DNA from: DASUBN01 sp050261675
Lineage (GTDB): Bacteria; Pseudomonadota; Gammaproteobacteria; Natronospirales; REEB76
Length of the DNA stretch: 49,724 bases
Direction of reading: 5' to 3'
Assembly (NCBI GenBank): GCA_050261675.1
Contig: JBLNDO010000062.1
Location: 1-49,724 of the forward strand
Shown: positions 7,845 through 16,108 of the stretch, piece by piece
Layout of the letters: every line of letters begins with the position of its first letter
Position numbering within the stretch: position 1 is the first letter of the stretch
Program-made: the position numbers and the translations under genes
Notes under the pieces: model-generated
The model's input: the letters and a program-made list of their open reading frames with translations, nothing else
Told to the model about the DNA's origin: nothing
Database searches by the model: none

Positions 7845-10670
7845 CCCAAGGGTCTTTTGCCAAAGTTCCATGATCCGCTGCCGTGCCGGCTCCGCCTCGA
7901 ACGGAGCCACCCGCGGGGGCCGCCCTTCCAGCGTCAGGCGGTGCAGGCGCCGGCGGAAGTCCCGGTAGGTCTCGGCCACCTGCTCCCCGGTGGCCGCCGG
8001 GATCACGCCCGTGGACACCAGGCCTTCCAGGTTGCGGATGTTGTCGGTCCAGTCGAGCAACGCCGGGTGCTCCGCGGCGTTGGCGAGCACCCAGTACTGC
8101 ACCAGGAACTCCATGTCCGTGAGCCCGCCCGGGTCCAGCTTGAGGTCGAAATCGCTGCCCGCGTGCTTGTGCTCTTCGCGCATGCGCGCGCGCATGGCGG
8201 CGATGTCCTGGCGCAGCTTGACCGCATCCCGCTCGCGCCCGAGCACCGCGCGCCGCACCTGGTTGAAGGTCTTGCCCACGGTATCGTCCCCCGCCACCGG
8301 GCGCGCCCGCAACAGCGCCTGGTGCTCCCAGGTCCAGGCGTTCTGCTCCTGGTACTGGGCGAAGGCGTCGATGGAACTCACGATCAGCCCCGCCCCGCCG
8401 CTGGGACGCAGGCGCGTGTCCACCTGGTAGAGCATGCCGGAGGTGGTGGGGATGGAGAGGATGTTGATGACGCGCTGGGCTAGACGCGTGAAGAACTCCA
8501 CGTTGTCGATGACCTTGGGGCCGTTGGTCTGCTGCTCGGCGCTGCGGCTGTCGTGCAGGAACACCAGATCCAGATCGGACCCGTAGCCCAGTTCCCAGCC
8601 GCCCAGCTTGCCGTAGGCCACCACCGCGAAACGCGCGTCCCGCAGGCGCCCGTGCTCGATGCACTGGGGACGGCCGTGGCGCTTGATGAGCTGCCGCGTG
8701 GCGATCTCCAGCGCCTTGCGGATCACCTGCTCCGCCGTCCAGGTGAGGAAGTCGCTGACCTTCATGAGCGGCGCGTTGCCGGCGAGATCGGCGGCGGCCG
8801 CATGCACCACCGCCGCCTGCTGGAACTGGCGCAGCGCGTCCATCTGCATCTCCAGGTCGTCCGGCGCGATGCCGGCCAGCATGCTCTCGAGCTCCGTGCG
8901 CAGCGAGTCCTGGGAGGGGAATTCCTTGAAGATGCGGGGATCGATGAGTTCGTCCAGCAGGATGGGCGAGCGCACCACCATGTCCACCAGCCACACGCTC
9001 TCCGCGGCCATGCGCGCGAGTTGCCCGAGGGCGGTGGGATTCTCCGTAAGGAGCGCGAGATAGGCGGAACGCTTGGCGATGGCCTCCACCACCCGCACCA
9101 GGCGCTTCAGGGTCTCGTCGGGGGCATGCTGCTTCGCCGCGACCTCGAGCATGCGCGGCAGGAGCGACTGCATGAGCCGCCGCGAACGCTCCCCCTGCTC
9201 GCGGATCGCCACGCCCTCGCTGAGAGAGCGCAGCACCCGCGCCACCTCCTTCGGGTCCGCGTAGCCCATGGCCTGGACGCGGGCCTCGGCCTCCTCGTCC
9301 GTCGGCAGCGGCGCTATGCCTGCCTCCTGCACGGCCTTCGGCGCCACCACCACCGACTGGAAAACGCGGTGGACTGCGCTGCGTTCCTGATCCAGCGCCG
9401 TCTTGAAAGCGGTCCAGTCGGGATAACCCATGCCGTAGGCAAGGCGCGCGCGGCCCGCTTCGTCCTCCGGCAGGGCGTGCAACTGCTGGTCCGCCTGCTC
9501 CTGCAGGCGGTTCTCCACCTTGCGCAGGAAGGCGTAGGCCTTGAGCAGGGCTTCCGCATCCTCCGGATCGAGGTAGTTCTTCTCGCCCAGGTATTTCAAC
9601 ACCTGCACGATGCCCCGTTCCCGGAGCGGCGGCTCGCGCCCGCCGCGGATCAACTGGAACACCTGGCCGATGAACTCGATCTCGCGGATGCCGCCGGGGC
9701 CTAGCTTGATGTTGTCCAGAAGCCCGCGCCGCTCCACTTCCTGGGTGAGCAGCGCCTTCATGTCGCGCAAGGACTCGAAAGCGCCGTAATCGAGGTAACG
9801 CCGGTAGACGAAGGGCCGAAGCGCCTGCAACAGCCGCTCACCTGCCTTGAGGTCGCCGGCCACGGGGCGCGCCTTGATGAAGGCATAGCGCTCCCATTCG
9901 CGGCCGTGGTTCTGATAATAGGTCTCCATGGCATCGAAGCTCATGGCCAATGGCCCCGCTTCGCCGAAGGGACGCAGGCGCAGGTCCACCCGGAACACGA
10001 AGCCGTCCACGGTGGCCTCGTCCAGCGCCTTGGCGAGCTTCTGTCCGAGCCGCAGGAAATATTCCTCGTTCTCCAAGGGGCGCTCGCCGTCGCTCTGGCC
10101 GGCCTCCGGATAGGCGAAGATGAGATCCACGTCCGAGGAGAAATTGAGTTCCCGTGCGCCGAGCTTGCCTAAGCCCAGCACCACCAGCGACTGGGGCTGA
10201 CCCTTCAAGTTGCGGGCGACGCCGTGCTTTTCCGCATGCCAGCGGGCGAGATGGGTGAGCGCGCCCTGGATGCAGCCGTCGGCGAGATCCGAGAGGTCCC
10301 GGAGCGTCTCCTCCAGGCCCGAAAGGCCCGCGAGATCGCGCCAGGCGATGCGCACCATCTCGCGGCGGCGGATCTGCCTCAAACGGGCCAGGAGCAGGCG
10401 CTCATCCGCGATCTCCTTCAACTCCGCCTTCACCCGCGCGAGCGGCGAGTCCGCGGAAGCCAGGAGTCCCGTGGCACCCAATTCATCCAGGAACTTGGGA
10501 TTGCGGGCGCAGGTCTCGGCCACGAAGCGGCTGCACGCCCAGACCCTGGAGAGCGACTGGGCCACGGCCGCCGGCGGGTGCTCCGGCGAACCGCCGTTCT
10601 CGCGGTAATGGGCCTCCACGGCCGCGAGTTCCGGCAAGAGGGCGGCGGGGATGGCGGCGGCCTTGTGCAT
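7833..10670 (-). CDS. glnE: bifunctional glutamine synthetase adenylyltransferase/deadenylase
   Basis: A 945-residue cytoplasmic enzyme that attaches AMP to, and removes it from, glutamine synthetase under control of PII proteins. Two nucleotidyltransferase halves are clear. The deadenylase half has GLGKLGARELNFSSDVDLIF near residue 170, and the adenylyltransferase half has AYGKLGGWELGYGSDLDLVF near residue 690; each carries the GSDxD-type metal-binding acidic pair. Helical PII-sensing and linker domains lie between and after. Length matches the family (about 945-990). It reads leftward away from the divergent methyltransferase gene. Its 3' end runs into repeat copy A and the LPS operon promoter lies about 85 bases beyond its stop. 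Confidence 0.97.
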   Translation of the reverse strand: MHKAAAIPAALLPELAAVEAHYRENGGSPEHPPAAVAQSLSRVWACSRFVAETCARNPKFLDELGATGLLASADSPLARVKAELKEIADERLLLARLRQIRRREMVRIAWRDLAGLSGLEETLRDLSDLADGCIQGALTHLARWHAEKHGVARNLKGQPQSLVVLGLGKLGARELNFSSDVDLIFAYPEAGQSDGERPLENEEYFLRLGQKLAKALDEATVDGFVFRVDLRLRPFGEAGPLAMSFDAMETYYQNHGREWERYAFIKARPVAGDLKAGERLLQALRPFVYRRYLDYGAFESLRDMKALLTQEVERRGLLDNIKLGPGGIREIEFIGQVFQLIRGGREPPLRERGIVQVLKYLGEKNYLDPEDAEALLKAYAFLRKVENRLQEQADQQLHALPEDEAGRARLAYGMGYPDWTAFKTALDQERSAVHRVFQSVVVAPKAVQEAGIAPLPTDEEAEARVQAMGYADPKEVARVLRSLSEGVAIREQGERSRRLMQSLLPRMLEVAAKQHAPDETLKRLVRVVEAIAKRSAYLALLTENPTALGQLARMAAESVWLVDMVVRSPILLDELIDPRIFKEFPSQDSLRTELESMLAGIAPDDLEMQMDALRQFQQAAVVHAAAADLAGNAPLMKVSDFLTWTAEQVIRKALEIATRQLIKRHGRPQCIEHGRLRDARFAVVAYGKLGGWELGYGSDLDLVFLHDSRSAEQQTNGPKVIDNVEFFTRLAQRVINILSIPTTSGMLYQVDTRLRPSGGAGLIVSSIDAFAQYQEQNAWTWEHQALLRARPVAGDDTVGKTFNQVRRAVLGRERDAVKLRQDIAAMRARMREEHKHAGSDFDLKLDPGGLTDMEFLVQYWVLANAAEHPALLDWTDNIRNLEGLVSTGVIPAATGEQVAETYRDFRRRLHRLTLEGRPPRVAPFEAEPARQRIMELWQKTLGPAA

Positions 10671-10714
10671 GCGTCTTGCTGGTGGCGCATTTCCGGGGCA
10701 TGTACCCTAGCACA

Positions 10715-11935
10715 ATGCCGTCCGCTTCCCGACCGAAAAGATCGCCCGCGCCGCGGGCTGTGCGTTTCTTCGCCACCGCCGCCAAGGGGCTGGAACCCCT
10801 GGTGGCCGGCGAACTGAAGGCACTGGGTATGCGGGAGGTGAAGGAAGCCCGCGGCGGCGCGAGCTTCGAGGGCTCCCCCGCCGACGCCTACCGTGCCTGC
10901 CTGTGGCTGCGCACCGCCAACCGGGTGCTGATGCCGGTCTCGCGCTTTCCGGCGCCGGACGCCGCGCAGCTCTACGACGGCGTGAAGCGCATGCCTTGGG
11001 AGCAGGACCTCTCCCCCGACGGCACCCTGGCGGTGGATTTCACCGGCGCGAGCGAAGGCATCACCCACACCCAATTCGGCGCCCAGAAGGTGAAGGACGC
11101 CATCGTGGACCGCTTCCGGGAGCGCAGCGGCCGGCGGCCGTCCGTGGACCGGGTCCGGCCCGATCTGCTGGTGAACGTGCACCTGCACCGGGAGATCGCC
11201 ACCGTGAGCATCGACCTCTCCGGCGACAGCCTGCACATGCGCGGCTACCGCAGCGAGAGCGTGGCCGCACCCCTCAAGGAGAACCTGGCGGCGGCGCTGC
11301 TTTTGAAATGCGGTTGGCCCGAGATCGCGAAACAGAGTGGCAGCTTCGTGGACCCGCTGTGCGGCTCCGGCACCCTGGTGATCGAGGCCGCGCTCATGGC
11401 CGGCGACGTGGCGCCGGGCCTGTTGCGGGACTACTGGGGTTTCACGGGCTGGCTGAAACACGACCGGGCTTTGTGGGAAAAGACGCTCCTGGAAGCCCGG
11501 GAACGCATGCATGCCGCGCGTGGGCGGGGGCCTTCCATCCTCGGCATGGATCAGGACGCCAAGGCGGTGCTGGCTTCCCAGAAGAACGCCCGGGTGGCGG
11601 GCATCGCGCCGGCGGTGCGCCTCGAGCATCGGGCCCTGGAACAGAACATCCTGCCCGCGGGGCTCGCGCCGGGCCTCGTGGTGACCAACCCCCCCTACGG
11701 CGAGCGCCTGGGCGAGGCGGACAAGCTCGGCCCTCTATATAAGAGCCTCGGGGACTGGCTCAAGGCCCAGTGCCTGCACTGGCACGCCGGGGTCATCACC
11801 GACAGCACAGAACTCGGCAAGCAGATCGGCCTGCGCGCCCGCAAGATCAATGCCTTCTACAACGGCGCCCTGGAATGCAAGCTGCTGCAGTTTGAGGTGG
11901 AAGAAGAGTGGTTCATGAGGAACCACCCGGCTTGA
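10715..11935 (+). CDS. RlmL-like 23S rRNA guanine-N2 methyltransferase (THUMP domain)
   Basis: A 406-residue RNA methyltransferase of the COG0116 type. The N-terminal domain plus THUMP RNA-binding domain covers about residues 15-165 (FFATAAKGLEPLVAGELKAL). The SAM-binding Rossmann domain has DPLCGSGTLVIEAAL, and the catalytic motif is TNPPYGERLG. E. coli RlmL makes m2G2445 in 23S rRNA and is fused to RlmK; this protein has only the RlmL half, as in many bacteria. The ATG at 10715 fits the basic N-terminus (MPSASRPKRS) and the spacing from glnE better than the upstream in-frame codon at 10676. The stop overlaps the lysAC promoter. Confidence 0.9.
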   Translation: MPSASRPKRSPAPRAVRFFATAAKGLEPLVAGELKALGMREVKEARGGASFEGSPADAYRACLWLRTANRVLMPVSRFPAPDAAQLYDGVKRMPWEQDLSPDGTLAVDFTGASEGITHTQFGAQKVKDAIVDRFRERSGRRPSVDRVRPDLLVNVHLHREIATVSIDLSGDSLHMRGYRSESVAAPLKENLAAALLLKCGWPEIAKQSGSFVDPLCGSGTLVIEAALMAGDVAPGLLRDYWGFTGWLKHDRALWEKTLLEARERMHAARGRGPSILGMDQDAKAVLASQKNARVAGIAPAVRLEHRALEQNILPAGLAPGLVVTNPPYGERLGEADKLGPLYKSLGDWLKAQCLHWHAGVITDSTELGKQIGLRARKINAFYNGALECKLLQFEVEEEWFMRNHPA

Positions 11936-11960
11936 CGCCGCCGCGCGCCCCGGCGAGAAT
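11932..11960 (+). promoter_or_regulatory. predicted promoter of the lysAC leader
   Basis: TTGACG (11932-11937), a 17-bp spacer, then GAGAAT (11955-11960). Transcription would begin about 11967, so the leader peptide ATG at 11968 would be at or next to the RNA 5' end. The -35 overlaps the stop codon of the methyltransferase gene. The -10 is weak (four of six). Confidence 0.45.
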
Positions 11961-11967
11961 CCTTCCC

Positions 11968-12048
11968 ATGCAGTCTCTGAACCTCATGTGCCTGAAGAAG
12001 TCCAAACCCTGCGCGAACCGCGCGGGTGAGGCTGCATCGTCCCTGTAA
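11968..12048 (+). CDS. putative lysine leader peptide, 26 residues
   Basis: ATG at 11968, TAA at 12046. The peptide contains MCLKKSKPC, with lysine codons AAG AAG TCC AAA at 11995-12006. Just after the last Lys codon begins an 8-bp hairpin (12008-12026). The peptide has no other composition bias and no likely enzymatic role. By analogy with his, thr and leu leaders, a ribosome that stalls on the Lys codons would open this hairpin and allow an antiterminator to form. The start may be leaderless (transcription near 11967) or served by a weak GGCGAG at 11952-11957. It is too short to be supported by codon statistics, so support rests on its position and on the RNA structures around it. Confidence 0.5.
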   Translation: MQSLNLMCLKKSKPCANRAGEAASSL

Positions 12049-12082
12049 GACCCTAATATCTGGACTCGAAGCCCAAACCCGC
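12008..12082 (+). promoter_or_regulatory. attenuator: protector hairpin and alternative antiterminator
   Basis: Protector 1:2 is CCTGCGCG (12008-12015) paired with CGCGCGGG (12019-12026), loop AAC, with one G-U pair. Antiterminator 2:3 is GCGGGT (12022-12027) paired with ACCCGC (12077-12082), six perfect pairs. The two are mutually exclusive, and 2:3 also removes the 5' arm of the terminator at 12075-12107. The classical lysine riboswitch is not recognisable here. Confidence 0.5.
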
Positions 12083-12107
12083 AGCGGGAGACCGATGCGG
12101 GTTTTTT
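12075..12107 (+). terminator. intrinsic terminator in the lysAC leader
   Basis: Nine perfect base pairs, AAACCCGCA (12075-12083) with TGCGGGTTT (12096-12104), a 12-base loop, and a run of six T (12102-12107). It lies 38 bases before the lysAC start codon and about 145 bases after the methyltransferase stop, so it sits inside the lysAC leader and can act as the attenuator. Confidence 0.85.
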
Positions 12108-12144
12108 GTTGCCCGCTCCCCGCCGCATAACGAGAGACAGCACC

Positions 12145-14736
12145 ATGAACGGCAACGGTTGGATCGTGATCAAGCTCGGCGGCACCAGCGTGTCCAGCCG
12201 CAGGAACTGGGACAACGCCCTCGCGGAGGTGCGCGCGCTCACGGGGGCGGGCAAGCGCGTGCTGCTGGTGCAGTCGGCGCTCTCGGGCGTCACCAACGCC
12301 CTGGAGGCGCTGCTCTCCGCGCCCGAAGAGGCGGCGCTGGAAAAAGCGCTCGCTGACTTGGATCGGAAGCACCAGGCCTTCGCGGCGGAAATGGACGTCG
12401 CCGAGGGCTTCGAGGCGGCCGCCGGCCCTTACCTCGAGCAACTGCGCAAGCGCGCCGAGGGCGCGCACCTGACGGGCGAAGTCACGCCGCGTGTCAGGGC
12501 GGAAGTGCTGGCCGTGGGCGAACTCCTGGCGAGCGCGCTCTCGGCCTTGTATCTGCGCAAGCTCGGCCTGCCCGCCACCTGGGTGGATGCGCGGGAACTC
12601 CTCGTCGCCACCCCGCAGGCGAACCAGGCGCCGTCGACCCAATACCTGTCTGCCGTCTGCGCGCACGCCCCGGATTCCGTGCTGGTGGAAAAACTCGCGG
12701 CATTGGAGCCCGTGGTGCTCACCCAGGGTTTCATCGCCAGGAACGCCCGCGGCGAGACGGTGGTGCTGGGCCGCGGCGGTTCCGACACGTCGGCCGCCTA
12801 TCTCGCCTCCAAACTCCAGGCCGAGCGCCTGGAGATCTGGACCGATGTGCCGGGCCTTTTCAGCGCCGATCCGCGCGGCGTCACCGGCGCGCGGCTGCTC
12901 AAGAACCTGGATTACGACGAGGCCCAGGAGATCGCCACCAGCGGCGGCAAGGTGCTGCACCCGCGCTGCATCGGCCCGGCACGTCAGGGTGCGATCCCCG
13001 TCCACATCCGCCACACGCCGGACCCCGCCCTGCCCCGCACCGTGATCGGCGCGGGCGGCCAGGGTTCCACTGCCCGCGTGAAGGCCGTGTCGCTGCGGCG
13101 CGGAGTGGTCCTGGTGAGCATGGAGACCTTCGGGATGTGGCAGCAGGTGGGTTTCCTGGCGGACAGCTTCGCCTGCTTCAGGCGCCACGGCCTGTCGGTG
13201 GACCTGGTGTCCACCTCCGAGACCAACGTCACCGTCTCCCTGGACCCGCTCGCCAACGCCGTACCGGAAATCGTATTGGGCGCGCTCTTGAGCGACTTGT
13301 CGGTGCTCTGCCGGCCGCGGCTCATCCAGGGTTGTGCGGCGGTGAGCCTGGTAGGCCGGCAGATCCGCGCCAATCTGCACAAGCTGGCACCAGCCCTGGA
13401 CCTCTTCGAGGAGCGGCGCGTGCACCTCATCAGCCAGGCCGCCAACGATTTGAACCTCACCTTCGTGGTGGACGAGACGGACGCGGACCGGCTGGTCCAA
13501 CAATTGCACCGCCTGTTGATTCCCGCGGTTCAAAGCGACCAGGCGTTCGGTCCCACCTGGGAATCCCTGCAATCCCCGGTGCAGATGCCCGTGAAACCAT
13601 CCTGGTGGGAACAAAAGCGGGACGCGCTCGTGGCACTCGCGGCCCAGGCCACTCCCTGTTATGTCTATGACCCGGAAGCGGTGTGTGCCGCTCTCGCGGA
13701 ACTCAAGACGCTCGACGCCGTCGACAGGCTGTTCTACGCCGTGAAGGCCAATCCCCATGCGGAACTGCTGCGGGTCATGCACGCGGGGGGAATGGGTTTC
13801 GAGACGGTATCGCCGGGCGAACTGCGGCACGTACGTGCGCTCTTCCCGCAACTCGGCCGGGAGCGGCTGCTGTTCACCCCCAACTTCGCCCCGCGGGAGG
13901 AATACAGCTTCGGGTTCGAGTCGGGCGCCACCGTGACGCTGGACAACCTGCATCCCCTGCGGGAATGGCCGGAGACCTTTGCGGGGCGCGAGATTTTCCT
14001 CAGGCTCGACACCGGCGCGGGGGCGGGACACCACCGCCACGTACGGACCGCGGGTCAGGCCAGCAAGTTCGGCATTCCCCTCGCGGAGCTGGAGGAGGCC
14101 CGTACACTGGCGGCACGTGCGGGTGCGCGCATCACCGGCCTGCACGCCCACGTGGGCAGCGGCATCCTGGATCCCGAAGTCTGGTGGCGTAACGCCGCGC
14201 TCATGACGGAAATCGCCGCGGGCTTCCCGGAGGTGAGGGTGCTGGACCTGGGCGGTGGGCTAGGCGTGCCCGAACGTCCCGGCGAACCGGGCCTCGATTT
14301 TCCGCGCCTCAACGAAGGCTTGCGGGCGCAAAAACAAACGCACCCGGGTCTCGAACTTTGGCTGGAACCGGGCCGCTACCTGGTGGCCCGGGCGGGCGTG
14401 CTGCTGGCGCGGGTCACCCAACTCAAGGGCAAGGGCGAGTTGCGTTACCTCGGCGTGGATGCGGGCATGAATTCGCTCATCCGTCCGGCGCTCTACGGCG
14501 CCCACCACGAGATCGTGAACCTGACGCGCCGCGACGCACCCGCCGTGGCGCGCTACACCGTGGTGGGCCCCATCTGCGAGGGGGGCGACGTGCTGGGCCT
14601 CGAGCGACAGCTCCCGGAATCAGTGGAAGGTGACGTGATGCTCATCGCCAACGCCGGCGCCTACGGCCATGCCATGGCCTCACGTTACAACCTGCGGGAA
14701 CCGGCGGCGGAACGCGTGCTCGGTTCCCTGGAGTAG
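12145..14736 (+). CDS. lysAC: bifunctional aspartate kinase / diaminopimelate decarboxylase
   Basis: An 863-residue fusion of the first and last enzymes of lysine synthesis. Aspartate kinase occupies about residues 1-285: KLGGTSVSS near the N-terminus, GRGGSDTSAAYLA, and TDVPGLFSADPR. Tandem ACT regulatory domains follow to about 450 (VSMETFGMWQQVG, VDLVSTSETNVTVS). The PLP-dependent decarboxylase occupies about 480-863: the cofactor Lys in FYAVKANPH, GLHAHVGSGI, DLGGGLGVPE, EPGRYLVA and the active-site Cys of CEGGDVLG. Both active sites look intact. Such fusions are known from Xanthomonadales and relatives. The ATG at 12145 follows GAGAGACAG; an ORF extension upstream would run into the attenuator. 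No partner gene shares the transcript clearly. Confidence 0.95.
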   Translation: MNGNGWIVIKLGGTSVSSRRNWDNALAEVRALTGAGKRVLLVQSALSGVTNALEALLSAPEEAALEKALADLDRKHQAFAAEMDVAEGFEAAAGPYLEQLRKRAEGAHLTGEVTPRVRAEVLAVGELLASALSALYLRKLGLPATWVDARELLVATPQANQAPSTQYLSAVCAHAPDSVLVEKLAALEPVVLTQGFIARNARGETVVLGRGGSDTSAAYLASKLQAERLEIWTDVPGLFSADPRGVTGARLLKNLDYDEAQEIATSGGKVLHPRCIGPARQGAIPVHIRHTPDPALPRTVIGAGGQGSTARVKAVSLRRGVVLVSMETFGMWQQVGFLADSFACFRRHGLSVDLVSTSETNVTVSLDPLANAVPEIVLGALLSDLSVLCRPRLIQGCAAVSLVGRQIRANLHKLAPALDLFEERRVHLISQAANDLNLTFVVDETDADRLVQQLHRLLIPAVQSDQAFGPTWESLQSPVQMPVKPSWWEQKRDALVALAAQATPCYVYDPEAVCAALAELKTLDAVDRLFYAVKANPHAELLRVMHAGGMGFETVSPGELRHVRALFPQLGRERLLFTPNFAPREEYSFGFESGATVTLDNLHPLREWPETFAGREIFLRLDTGAGAGHHRHVRTAGQASKFGIPLAELEEARTLAARAGARITGLHAHVGSGILDPEVWWRNAALMTEIAAGFPEVRVLDLGGGLGVPERPGEPGLDFPRLNEGLRAQKQTHPGLELWLEPGRYLVARAGVLLARVTQLKGKGELRYLGVDAGMNSLIRPALYGAHHEIVNLTRRDAPAVARYTVVGPICEGGDVLGLERQLPESVEGDVMLIANAGAYGHAMASRYNLREPAAERVLGSLE

Positions 14737-14766
14737 ACTCAAACCGGGTCTCAACGGGAGCCCGCC

Positions 14767-15150
14767 ATGGGTGGAGCGTCAATGAACCTGAACCGCATCG
14801 GCCAGATCGGCATCATGGTGAAGGACCTGGAGGCAGCCGCGGCCTTCTACCGGGACAAGCTCGGCGTGAAGCACCTGTTCACCGCCCCGGGCATGGCCTT
14901 CTTCGACCTCAACGGCGTGCGCCTCATGCTGGGCCAGGCCGGACCGGGGCAGGCGCCCTCCACCGTCCTGTATTACAAGGTGGACGATATCGAAGCGACA
15001 GCCACGGCCCTGCAGGAGCGCGGCGTGCGGATGATCGAGGCCCCGGAACTGGCGCACCGCGCGCCGGGCATGGAACTCTGGCTCGCCCTGTTCGAGGACA
15101 TGGATAAGAACGTGGTGGCCCTGATGTCGGAGAAGAAGGTTCCGGCCTAG
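14767..15150 (+). CDS. VOC-family protein (glyoxalase/methylmalonyl-CoA epimerase-like)
   Basis: A 127-residue single VOC module: IGQIGIMVKDLEAAAAFYRD, LGVKHLFTAPGMAFFDLNGV, VLYYKVDDIEATATALQERG and a final ELWLALFEDMDKNVVALM, in which FEDMDKN resembles the closing metal-ligand strand of glyoxalase-like proteins. Substrate unknown. Two starts are possible: ATG 14767 with GGGAG six bases upstream, or ATG 14782 (MNLNRIGQ) with GGTGGAG. The second gives the more typical N-terminus. It lies 30 bases after lysAC and could be read with it; its stop overlaps that of the convergent gene at 15147. Confidence 0.85.
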   Translation: MGGASMNLNRIGQIGIMVKDLEAAAAFYRDKLGVKHLFTAPGMAFFDLNGVRLMLGQAGPGQAPSTVLYYKVDDIEATATALQERGVRMIEAPELAHRAPGMELWLALFEDMDKNVVALMSEKKVPA

Positions 15151-16103
15151 AAGGGGAGCTCCAGCCCCACGCCCTGCTTCAGGGCCGCGTCATAGACGAG
15201 CTGCGCCGCCACCGCGTCCTGCACCGCGACGCCCACCGACTTATATAAGGTTATTTGCTTCGGCGATTCGCGCCCGGGCGCGCGGCCGTCCAGGATCTCG
15301 CCGATCTCCGCGTGTACCTCCATGTCCCGCAGCTCGTTCGCACCCGAGGGGAAAGGCGCCTGAGCCGCGCCCCGGGACTCCACCACGATGCGGGCCTTCG
15401 CGAGCGCCTCTGCGTCGACTTCCCGTCCCAGAGGATGCAGCCCCACGGAATTCACGTGCATGCCTTCGCCAAGCCACGCACCCTTCACCACCGGTTGCTC
15501 CGCATGGGTGCAGGCGCAGATCACGTCCGCGCCGCGGAACGCCTCGGCGCCGATGGCATAAGCCTTCACGGGCAGGCCCGATTCCCGGGCGAGCTCCGCC
15601 GCAAAGGCCTCGGTGTGTTTGGCGTCACGCCCCGCCACCCGGAATTCGCGAACCTTGATCGCATGGCGGATGGCCGTGGCGTGACTCCGGGCCTGTACGC
15701 CCGTGCCGACGATAAGCACCACCCCCGCCTCCCGGCGCGCCAGGAGCTCCGTGGCGAGCGCCGAGCCTGCGGCGGTGCGGATCGCCGTGATGGAGGCGCC
15801 GTCCAACATAGCCTTGGGCACGCCGGTCTCCGCCTCGAAGAGCATCACCACCGCCTGGTGGGTGGGAAGATGCAGTGCACCGTTTCCGGGGAATACGCTC
15901 ACCAGCTTGCAGGAAAGCGTGCCGCTCGCCGGCAGGTACGCGGGCATCACGCCCAGAAGCCCTTTGCCCTCCACCAGGGAGGCGACCCGCGGCGGCATGG
16001 AGACCCTGCCCGCGCTCAGCTCCACCATGGCTGGCTTGAGCGCGTCGATGAGCGCGCCCACGTCCAGGAGCGCCTCCACCTGCTTGCGGTTGAGCACCAG
16101 CAT
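15147..16103 (-). CDS. ornithine cyclodeaminase / mu-crystallin family protein
   Basis: A 318-residue NAD(P)-binding protein. Family marks: N-terminal LDVGALIDALKPAMVELSAG, the substrate-side MPPRVASLVEG and CKLVSVFPGN, the TAAGSALA helix, dinucleotide-binding VVLIVGTGVQARSH, and ITLYKSVGVAVQDAVAA at the C-terminus. Members include ornithine cyclodeaminase, ketimine reductases and alanine dehydrogenases, so the reaction is not certain. It begins five bases after the metallo-hydrolase gene stops and is probably cotranscribed with it. Length is normal. Confidence 0.92.
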   Translation of the reverse strand: MLVLNRKQVEALLDVGALIDALKPAMVELSAGRVSMPPRVASLVEGKGLLGVMPAYLPASGTLSCKLVSVFPGNGALHLPTHQAVVMLFEAETGVPKAMLDGASITAIRTAAGSALATELLARREAGVVLIVGTGVQARSHATAIRHAIKVREFRVAGRDAKHTEAFAAELARESGLPVKAYAIGAEAFRGADVICACTHAEQPVVKGAWLGEGMHVNSVGLHPLGREVDAEALAKARIVVESRGAAQAPFPSGANELRDMEVHAEIGEILDGRAPGRESPKQITLYKSVGVAVQDAVAAQLVYDAALKQGVGLELPF

Positions 16104-16108
16104 GTGAA

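Noticed and set aside
11936..12144. A lysine (L-box) riboswitch before lysAC.
   Set aside because: The leader is too short and lacks the conserved L-box core; the terminator plus short Lys-containing ORF explains it better.
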